Assembly (NCBI GenBank): GCA_951217055.1
Contig: OX578280.1
Location: 13,121,394-13,185,393 of the forward strand
Direction of reading: 5' to 3'
DNA length: 64,000 nt
Source: Gerris lacustris
Taxonomy: Eukaryota; Arthropoda; Insecta; Hemiptera; Gerridae
How positions within the stretch are numbered: the first letter of the stretch is position 1; every line of letters starts with the position of its first letter. Positions 55,838 to 64,000 of this stretch are shown here, in pieces. The notes beneath the pieces were generated by a model that did not search any database, was not told the origin of the DNA, and saw only the letters and a program-made list of their open reading frames with translations. Position numbers and translations under genes: made by a program.

Positions 55838-56112
55838 AGTAACGTTCACGCGTGTGACGATAACTTGAGTAAAAGTTGACCGATTTAGTTGAAATTTGGT
55901 ATACATGATCCTCTTACTAATACTCAGGCTAAGTTCGTTGGACAGCGTGATCCGTCCAAGAGTTCGCGCGCAACGCTCGCGTAAACGAGAGGTTCAAAAA
56001 TTAAATTGGAATTTCAGGACGGGAAAAGATTCTATCATCATCTATTCGATGAGACGAACATTTTTTTATTACTATACGCTCGCTTCAATGATAGAGCCAC
56101 GCGACGCCTAGT
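55090..56112. mobile_element. Family A repeat, complete copy with 48-bp inverted ends
   Basis: 55090-55137 (ACTAGGCATCGCGTGGCTCT...) is the inverse of 56065-56112 with one mismatch. Inside are a (CTGT)n tract, CGATAACTTGAGTAAAAG, GTTGAAATTTGGTATACATG and CGCAACGCTCGCGTAAACG. No target duplication is evident. This family is the most frequent repeat of the window. Confidence 0.7.
55792..55838. repeat. (CTGT)n microsatellite
   Basis: About 11 perfect tetranucleotide copies within the complete family A element; other copies keep only 2-4 units. Confidence 0.95.
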
Positions 56113-56295
56113 TATATATTAGTGTTAAGAAATAAACAAGATAAAAGTATGAAGTAATATTAGAGACGGGGCCCTCTCTCTAGGTGTTTAACACTTACTT
56201 AGGGCCCTCATCAATAATTTTTATATTTATGTATTATTTCTGTTTGTTTGTTCTTTGTATGGTGGAAATATATATTATTATTATTATTATTATTA

Positions 56296-56640
56296 TTAAT
56301 TCATAGCGGTGTCGCTGTTGGTTTTACTAAAAAATTTTATTTGAAAAAAATGTTCGTCTCATCGAATAGATGATGATAGAATCTTTTCCCGTCCTGAAAT
56401 TCCAATTTAATTTTTGAACCTCTCGTTTACGCGAGCGTTGCGCGCGAACTCTTGGACGGATCACGCTGTCCAACGAACTTAGCCTGAGTATTAGTAAGAG
56501 GATCATGCATACCAAATTTCAACTAAATCGGTCAACTTTTACTCAAGTTATCGTCACACGCGTGAACGTTACTGACAGACAGACAGACAGACACGGAGCA
56601 TATTTCGTTGAATGTAGGAAGCTCGCTACGCTCGCTTCAA
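56296..56640 (-). repeat. Family A repeat, partial
   Basis: Inverted copy of the 55.8-56.1 kb part of family A, closely similar. Confidence 0.75.
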
Positions 56641-56654
56641 AAAGGCGATTTCAA

Positions 56655-57131
56655 ATAATTGAAGTGAGCGTAAGCGATCTTCTTACATTCAACGAAATAT
56701 GCATCTTGTCTGTCTGTCAGTAACGTTTACGCGTGTGACGATAACTTGAGTAAAAGTTGACCGATTTAGTTGAAATTTGGTATACATGTTCCTCTTACTA
56801 ATACTCAAGCTAAGTTCGTTGGACATCGTGACCCGTCCAAGAGTTCGCGAGCAACGCTCGCGTAAACGAGAGGTACAAAAATTAAATTGGAATTTCAGGA
56901 CAGGAAAAAGTTCTATCATCATCTATTCGATGAGACGAACATTTTTTTCGAACATATTGTATAGGTTTGTTTAGGAAGTAAAGCTTTGTACCGAGTACCC
57001 CCACTCTTCCCCCACACTACCCTCTTCCACTTATCTTCAACTATGACATTCATCATTATTAATAAATTTCAATATTCAGTATTTCATTGCAATACGCTCG
57101 CTTCAATGATAGAGCCACGCGATGCCTAGTA
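56655..57131 (+). repeat. Family A repeat, partial
   Basis: Plus-strand copy ending in the same CGCGATGCCTAGT terminus at 57130. With the preceding copy it forms an imperfect palindrome around 56.64 kb. Confidence 0.75.
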
Positions 57132-57184
57132 TAATAAAATAATTAAAAAGAAAATCTTAGCTCGGCCAATTAAATACTATTATT

Positions 57185-58110
57185 ACATTTTATTTTGCTT
57201 CCATGCTTACTGAAAGTCGAACGGAAGCAATGTGATCGAGCTGAAGAACGGACATTTTTTGAGTCTCCGATTGCCAAAATTCCAAGACAGAAATCCGTTT
57301 CAAGCATCAGAGATCATTTTTGGAACGAAGTTCCTTATGGCACGTTCTGAACCCGGGAGTGAATCCGAAAAAAACGACCAAAATCACCGTCACAAAATCA
57401 ACGTCACGCAAAATCCGTCACGAAATCTACAGATGACGATAACTTGAGTAAAAGATCACCGAGTTAGATGAAATTTGGTACACATGTTCATTTTACAAAT
57501 GCCCAGGCTGAGTTCGTCGGAACACGTTATCCACCCAAGCGTGCACGCGCAACGCTCGCGTAAACGTAAACTTCAAAAGACGGAAAAAAGTGTTATTAAC
57601 GAAGCCTGTTACTCGACATGTTTTGATTATTTCTGTTATATATGTCAAAAATGTCACTTTGTTTTGTAAATAAATAAAATATAATCAAGTAACATTTCAC
57701 CCTGATACAAGCAGAAGCTTTAGAGTAGGGAAGAGATATATTTTATAATATTAATTGGCCGGGTAGGTAGAAAACAGTCCTATTTCAATCCAAACTCCTT
57801 TAACAAACATAATCTTTCACTATAAACTTATAATGATCAACTTTTTTCTTATATTCAATATATATTGAAAAAAGTTCGCTTACTTACTTAATAGTAAGAC
57901 GCTTGCTTTAATTATACAAATAATGATTTTCTTCCAATTTTGCCTTAACTCTGCTAGGTACAAACAGTTCGTTACCTTTAATTTTGTCTCTTTTCTTACT
58001 CCGCCATGTATAAGTAGTTAGCAATGTATAAGTACTTAGCAGTGTAATTTTATAATTTATATTTAATGAAAAATGTAAGGAACTTCGTTCCTACCGGGTG
58101 TCCCGCGACA
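57185..58110 (+). repeat. Family A/D mosaic repeat
   Basis: A family D segment (57190-57330, inverse orientation) leads into family A sequence and its TTCGCTTACTTAC...CCGCCATGTATAAG tail, ending with TGTCCCGCGACACCACACGT. Confidence 0.6.
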
Positions 58111-58417
58111 CCACACGTATTTTTTGGTTCTGTGTCTGTCTGTCAGTTAGTTAATCCACAATTTTTGAAAGCCAACATATCTTAAAAACTACTCATCTGA
58201 ATTTAATAAAATTTGAATGGTAGGTCATAAATAGCCCATAGTTGCCATATAAGTTTCGACCATCAGCAATTTAGTTTCTCTTCCACATGTGCAAAACATA
58301 AATTTATTTAAACTTGTATTTTCAAAAGTACTCATCTAATATTCATTAAATTTGGATGGTTTGTCGAAAGTTGCCTGTAAATATAAATTGATAGTTTAAT
58401 TCATGTAAGAAATCATC

Positions 58418-58985
58418 GGCTAATTCATATTGTACGTGCCAAATAAATTGCCTAAAGGGTGGTTAGAGGTAGTTAGAGCTGGTTAAAGGTGGTTAGAGGT
58501 TGTTAGGGAGGGTTGGAGGTTGGTAGAGGTTGCTAGAGTTGGTTAGAGGTTGTTAGAAATGGTTAGAGGTGGTTCAACCATCATTTCGAATCGGCTCATT
58601 CATATTTTACGTGCCAGAGAAATTTCCTAAGGGTGGTTAGAGGTAGTTGGAGCTGGTTAAACGTGGTTAGAGGTTGTTAGGGAGGGTTAGAGGTTGTTAG
58701 AGTTGGTTAGAGGGTGCTAGAAATGGTTAGAGTTGGTTAGCGGTGGTTTAACCATCATTTCGGATCGGCTCATTCATATTGTACGGGCCAGAGAAATTTC
58801 CTAAAGGGTGGTTAGGGGTAGTTAGAGCTGGTTAAAGGTGGTTAGAGGTTGTTAGAGTTGGTTAGAGGTGGTTAGAAATGGTTAGAGGTGGTTCCCATCA
58901 TTTCGGATCGGCTAATTCATATTGTACGTGCCAAAGAAATTTCCTAAAGGGTGGTTAGAAGTAGTTAGAAATGGATAAAGGGATA
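58418..58985. repeat. Higher-order repeat of GGTTAGAGG-type units
   Basis: Four units of about 145-170 bp each start with CGGCTnATTCATATTnTACG, then AAATTnCCTAA, then a run of GGTTAGAGGT-like 9-10-mers. Confidence 0.85.
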
Positions 58986-59459
58986 ACTTACTATATAAAT
59001 TTGCCTTTCGGATAATTTGTTTTTAAGTAAGTAATTTTTATTTTATATTTTAGGGACTATAAGTATTTAATTAATCTATCTAATTAACGCTACTCAACTT
59101 AAATTAAATAAGTTAGTATTGCTGTAATTAAAAAACATTAAAGTATTTATATTTGTCTTTGCCGGAAGAGGATATGAAAGGGTTCATCTAACCCAGCCTA
59201 TTTACAAAGGGACGAACCCTTGACCTTAATTTCCTCCTTAAGTGCCGCTCTGTAAGATTTCCCCACTTTCCATAACCTTCTTTCATCACCTTCTAAGGTT
59301 TCGATCAAAAACCAGTCATTAGCGATAATTAAACTCTCCATTTTCATTCTATTCTTTATCAAACAATTGCTAAACAATATCAGGTCTTAAATACATTTAG
59401 GGTCTAAAATGCACCGATTCAATTTTGACTTTTTCTTTTTACTATTTGCATTTTATCTT

Positions 59460-59910
59460 CGTATTTCTTCCGAGCTTACAGAAGGTAACGGAAGCACTGT
59501 ATTCACTTTTGAGAACGTAAAAAATGTTATATCTCCGATTTTAAAAATTCTAAGACAGAAATCCGTTTGAGACATCAGGGAACATTTTTGGTCTCGTGTC
59601 TGTCTGTCGGTCTATGTGTCCGCGAATCCTGAAACGTGTGACGATAACTTGAGTAAATATCGACCGATTTCGATGAAATTTGGTAGACATGTTCATTTTA
59701 CCATACCCAGGATGGGTTCGTTGGACAACGTTATCCGTCCAAGCATTCACGCGCAACGCTCGCGTAAACGTGAACTTCAAATTTAAAATTGGAATTTTAT
59801 GTGGGGAAAAATATGAAACTTCATCTATTCAGTGAGACAAACATATTTAACAAATACAATTTTTTAGAAAAACCAACAGCGACACGGCTATGAAGTGTTA
59901 AAGATCACTA
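59460..59910 (+). repeat. Family D and A segments
   Basis: CAGAAATCCGTTTGAGACATC (family D) is followed by GATGAAATTTGGTAGACATG and CGCAACGCTCGCGTAAACG (family A). Confidence 0.6.
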
Positions 59911-60044
59911 AAACTATTAATAGTTTTTACACAACAATTAATATAACAATAAAGTAATATAACAATAATGTTAATGTTAATGTAACAATAAAGTACATGA
60001 TAAGATGCGAGGAAGCTATGTGCCACACTAACTGGCAGTCTATT

Positions 60045-60230
60045 TTTGTTATTGCTTCTGAGATTACAGAAGGTAATGGAAAAAGATGTTTATGCCGACG
60101 ATTTTAAAAATTCAAAGACAGAAATCCGTTTCAGACATCAGGGAATATTCTTAGTCTCGTGTCTGTCTGTCTGTCTTTCAGTCAATTCACAATTTTTGAG
60201 AACCAATATATCTTAAAAACTACTATTATT
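60045..60230 (-). repeat. Family D repeat
   Basis: CAGAAATCCGTTTCAGACATC and CGTGTCTGTCTGTC words in inverse orientation; ends beside a short perfect palindrome. Confidence 0.65.
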
Positions 60231-60264
60231 AGGGATGTGTGATGGACCATCACACATCCCTAAT
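60228..60264. repeat. Perfect 18-bp palindrome with one-base spacer
   Basis: ATTAGGGATGTGTGATGG, one A, then the exact complement. It interrupts the AAAAACTACTcatctg sequence of surrounding repeats. Confidence 0.9.
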
Positions 60265-61239
60265 GATATTCAATTCAAAAGGTGTTAATCCCAACATATC
60301 CTAGAACTTAAAATCTACTTATCTGAAGTAAGTGAAATTTAATTGGTAGATCATAATTAGTCCATTGCTTGTCCTCTACAAGTTCCTCTGCACTTTACGG
60401 TATAAAAGAGGACGGGATTAAGTAAGTAAGTAAATTTTAGAATTTCCCTTATTTTTGGTCCCAAGTAAGCTTCAACTTTCTGCACCCATTTTTTTTCTCT
60501 TCCACGTGCACACTAACGTCAATTATTTATAATTATATCTTTAAGAATACTCATCTGATTTTTAAGACATTTGGATGGCATCATTTATCATTTATCAAAT
60601 GTTACCCAAAAATGGTCTCATTATTACGTTAATTAAATTGCTCTAAATTTATACTTTAATACATACAAAAAAATCAATATTATTTTGGTGTATTTAAAAA
60701 GGGGGGGGGGGTAAATTAAACAACAATGGGTCATTAATACAAAATTATTAAAGTACGTGATAAGACGCAAGGGAGCTTTGTGCCATACTGATTAGCAGGT
60801 AATTTTTATTTACCTTTACAAAAGCGCATATTATATTCCTACCAAAAAGAAAGTCATGCACCATGACTTAATGTGTGAATTTTCAAAGAAAGCTGCGTAT
60901 TACTGGTATATAATAATATAGGAAAGTTTTGGTTTTGAATTTGGATGGGTGAAAAATAAAAAATAAAATATTGGTACACAAGGGTACGGGGTACAAAAGT
61001 CAAAATAGTATTTACCCTTCAAGATGCATGTCGTTGGAAACCACTTTAAGAGTACAGTAATAGTTGTTATGTACACTTTTGTCATATTTTCATATAAGAG
61101 AGGGGTAAATTGAAAAAAACAAGTTTTTGACCCTAAATTGTCAAAATTTGAACCCTAAATAAACTTCAAAAATTCTGGCCAACGAGCTCATCCTTTCTTT
61201 TTGTTATGTTTTACCGTAGGTACGCACAATGTACAATAA

Positions 61240-62340
61240 CTGTTCACTGAGACATTAATTAAGACATGAGTCATAAATATGAAGTATAAGAAACGAAGAC
61301 GGAAGACGAAATACATGAGCGCGATACAGAATGGAGTCGAGACCGGTACATCTGTGAATTCAAAAACCTCCCCGAACCCAGAATCATATCACCGAGCTTA
61401 CATGTATTGCAGGTTGCATACATAACACTTTTAATATTATTGACATTTTAAATTTTTTAAGTCCATCGTAAGGGGAGATATCGTCTGGAGTGACACATAT
61501 GTATACATAAATACATAAAAAAGTGTAAATTTTAGGATTCGATTCAGAATGGTCTAAAACGGATTTCCATCGAGAAAATTTTCAAATAATCGTAAGCCAT
61601 TGCATAGCTAATTTAGCTAGCAAATTTCTTCGAAATATATAGCTTAATTTTCTTCGAAAATTCGCTAAAATGACTGTCTTTGTTATCAAAGTAATTCTCT
61701 TCAGCTGCGATACCCATATACGAAAATTCCTCCCAGGAGCCGAATAAATAAATAGAGTAGGTAATAATTGCGTAGAAACTACTTCAGCTGCAGATGCCCT
61801 AGAAGGCGTGAACTCAATCAGAATACCTAATAACAATATTACTTCAACATGATTATAAACTTTAACCTCGATGATATAAAAAAGATTGTGTTAAGTGAAA
61901 TTAAATTTAATGTTTCAGCTTGCAATATTAGAACGCAGATTGAACATCTTCCTCTATAAGAGGATAGAGGCGATGAGGAAATGTATTTACGGGGAATATG
62001 TTAAAAGAGATAGCTGAACGGATGAAGGAAGAAGCGAACGTAACAGGCCTAAGAGATTAAACACACGAGATGGAATAAGATTGGCTGAACTTAGTTTCAA
62101 GGATAATCCCTGGGAAGTACAGAGTGAAGCTCCATAATACCTTTATACTACTACCCCATACTAATATACTTCTAGTTCTAACACAATTAAAATTCTAACA
62201 ATGAAAATTTCTATACATGTCTTGAACTAAAACAAGCTATTTCTTTGCTTTCTCACGTCCGAGGCTAATTTGTCCCATAGCCTATATAGGTAAAATATAT
62301 AAATTAAAAGAAAAGTATTATTAAAATTGTCCATTTAGAT
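61240..62340. other. Unassigned intergenic or intronic sequence
   Basis: Moderately low AT, few repeats, no supported exon. A TTTAATGTTTCAG acceptor-like site at about 61905-61920 is not backed by a coding frame. Confidence 0.3.
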
Positions 62341-62345
62341 AAAAT

Positions 62346-62365
62346 ATATATATATATATATATAT
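62346..62365. repeat. (TA)n microsatellite
   Basis: Short TA tract. Confidence 0.9.
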
Positions 62366-62459
62366 TCTTAAAGAAGCATCCTTCTTATCACACTATTATG
62401 ATACGGAACAGAACGATTTTATGTTCATCTTTTTTAATACCTGCTTTTAACGATAACTT

Positions 62460-62636
62460 AAGTGAATGTTCTCATCGTTTGAGGCGTCTCTCAAAGCGAG
62501 CTTCTTACATTCCACAATATATGCACTTTGTCGGTCTCTCTGTCTGTCAGTAAGGTTTACGTGTCCGACAAAAAACTTGGACTGATTTAGTTGAAATGTT
62601 GCATACATGTTCCATTTACTGCTGGAGTTAAGATTA
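62460..62636 (+). repeat. Family A repeat, left part, split by a P4 MITE
   Basis: Contains GAGCTTCTTACATTC, GTCTGTCAG and TTAGTTGAAATG; the remainder resumes after the MITE at 63519-63850. Confidence 0.6.
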
Positions 62637-62639
62637 TTA

Positions 62640-63515
62640 AGGCGGAAATACACATGCTAGTTACTCGCACAAAAACATACGAGTAGCTCGCAGAGGAGAA
62701 CTACTGGCATCTGTATACATCAAATAGCATGCGAGTGAAAAGCATGCGAGTAAATCGCACGAGGTTTGATTTTTGTCTTGCCAGTGGCACAAGTCTAGGG
62801 GTGGGGGAACTGATAAGGCACGTGTAAACAGGCCTGCCAGCGCAAGGTTGCTAGTAGCTAATACGAGTATCCCTCAGCCCTTCAGTCTTCAGTTCTTCAG
62901 TTCTTCAGTCTTCAGTTCTTCAGTTCTTCAGTCTTCAGAGTTCTTCAGTTGCGTTTCTTCCTTTCTCGGGTATCCGACAACAACTCATCAACTTTCTCCG
63001 GAAGCATTCGCAATTGATTCCTAAAACCATTGACGTCCCCGAACCGCATTTCATTTAGTTGGCACTGACTCGTTCCATGTACCTAATTCTCTTCTAGCTA
63101 TCCAATCTTTTACCCACCTCTTCGTGTCTTTTTATTATTTTTCAAATGATTTTAAACACAGTTCTTTTTAAGCAACTTACAGAACAATCTTGTTAATTTT
63201 ATTCCGCACCGATACATTCATAAGGTACATTGAAACAATTAATAAAACTCATCAAAATTAATTAAATCAAATACAATTATTTCATAATTTATTCCGGCTA
63301 AAAGAAGGCAAGAAACGATTGCCTGTTTCAAAACTGGAACAGTGACTGGAATGTGTATTGTCATGTGCTAGTAGCTCGCACAAGACCGATCATCCGGATA
63401 ATTCTAGCATGCTATTTTACTGGCAAATGTACACAGTGTCTGCAGCATGCCAGCTACTGACATGCTAGTAACTCGCCACTGGTATGCTTTTTTACTAGCA
63501 TGTGTATTTCCGCCT
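62640..63515. mobile_element. PIF/Harbinger-like MITE, family P4
   Basis: The terminal repeat AGGCGGAAATACACATGCTA lies at both ends, with TTA at 62637-62639 and 63516-63518. It is 876 bp. CATGCGAGTAA/ACTCGCA and GCATGCTAGTA words recur near both ends, and a CTTCAG-rich tract lies at 62878-62950. It interrupts a family A repeat. No coding sequence is recognised. Confidence 0.75.
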
Positions 63516-63518
63516 TTA

Positions 63519-63850
63519 ATGCTTAGTTTTCCTTCCAATCGTCACGCGCAACGCTCTCTTAAACGTGAGCTACAAATATAAAATTTTAAAAGGGAAAAGA
63601 ATCTAATATCATCCATACGATGAGATAAACATTTTTAGAAAAGCTAAGAATCGCTGTATCCTTTGAATCGGATAAAAGCGTCCCATTAGAGAAAACAACT
63701 TCTATTATCAATATCTTACTTTTTAACGTATTGATTTTAATGAAACTTCATATACGTCTTCTAGCATACTATTGAAAACGGCATGTAAAAGTTCAACTTG
63801 ATACAGGCATTTTTGTGTAGTGAAGTGATACATTTATATTTACAATAATA
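63519..63850 (+). repeat. Family A repeat, right part
   Basis: Contains CGCGCAACGCTCTCTTAAACG and the CGATGAGATAAACAT word, continuing the copy broken at 62637. Confidence 0.6.
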
Positions 63851-64000
63851 CTTAGTTGAAAAGGAGAGATGTAGGCATAAATATAGGTTATATAGGAGGG
63901 TAGTGGAGTTATGGTGCCACCCAGCACTACCCTCAACTCAAACGGAAGTAGGAGAATTAGTGATGAAAAATAGTATTATCAATAAATCCAAGATGGCGGC

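Noticed and set aside
58440..58985. Telomere-like TTAGG repeats
   Set aside because: Words are GGTTAGAGGT variants, not tandem TTAGG, and lie inside a higher-order unit.
61880..62110. Possible exon after TTTAATGTTTCAG
   Set aside because: No frame, donor or homology supports it.

Overview
The window is eukaryotic, AT-rich, intron-scale DNA from an arthropod, most likely an insect. The evidence is four short exons with good splice sites that read as the N-terminal part of an alpha-like (GRD-type) GABA-gated chloride channel on the minus strand, together with arthropod-style Penelope, Helitron, PIF/Harbinger-like, hAT-like, Tc1/mariner, LINE and Gypsy sequences. I cannot name the order; Hemiptera is only a guess from the repeat style.

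Host gene: the channel gene runs right to left. Its putative start-codon exon is at 46549-46652, followed by exons at 19320-19417, 16550-16617 and 2281-2501. The reading phases fit at every junction and intron lengths are about 27.1, 2.7 and 14.0 kb. Later exons (Cys-loop, membrane segments) lie beyond the left edge, and an upstream non-coding exon is implied to the right. No other host gene could be supported.

Region by region. 0-4.6 kb: (TA)n, an old interrupted repeat with a GC-rich insert, the channel exon and a fold-back repeat. 4.6-13.7 kb: an 8.6 kb block of three Penelope-like elements (one complete, two 5'-truncated and head-to-head) bounded by one 15-bp target duplication and sitting inside a small Helitron. 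14-19.5 kb: mariner remnant, minisatellite, two channel exons and a PIF-like MITE. 19.6-25 kb: broken LINE and MITEs. 25.2-30.2 kb: a 2.7-kb hAT-like element with perfect 8-bp duplications, then a compact cluster of GC-rich hairpins. 31-35 kb: a hammerhead-like inverted repeat, a 965-bp Helitron and two PIF-like MITEs. 38-45 kb: dispersed repeats and a 3.5-kb LINE with RT and RNase H. 46-48.5 kb: the start exon, a palindrome carrying two tRNA-like units, and a mariner derivative nested in a MITE. 50-52 kb: an internally deleted Gypsy element with identical 116-bp LTRs. 52-64 kb: many copies of three dispersed families and a PIF-like MITE.

The elements work as a layered record of insertions inside one long gene. 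The most notable structures are the multi-copy Penelope block inserted as one unit, the hammerhead-like motifs in two unrelated families, a set of MITEs sharing outer ends but each filled with its own repeated short word, the tRNA-bearing palindrome beside the 3' splice site of the start exon, and the hairpin cluster at 28.76-28.89 kb.
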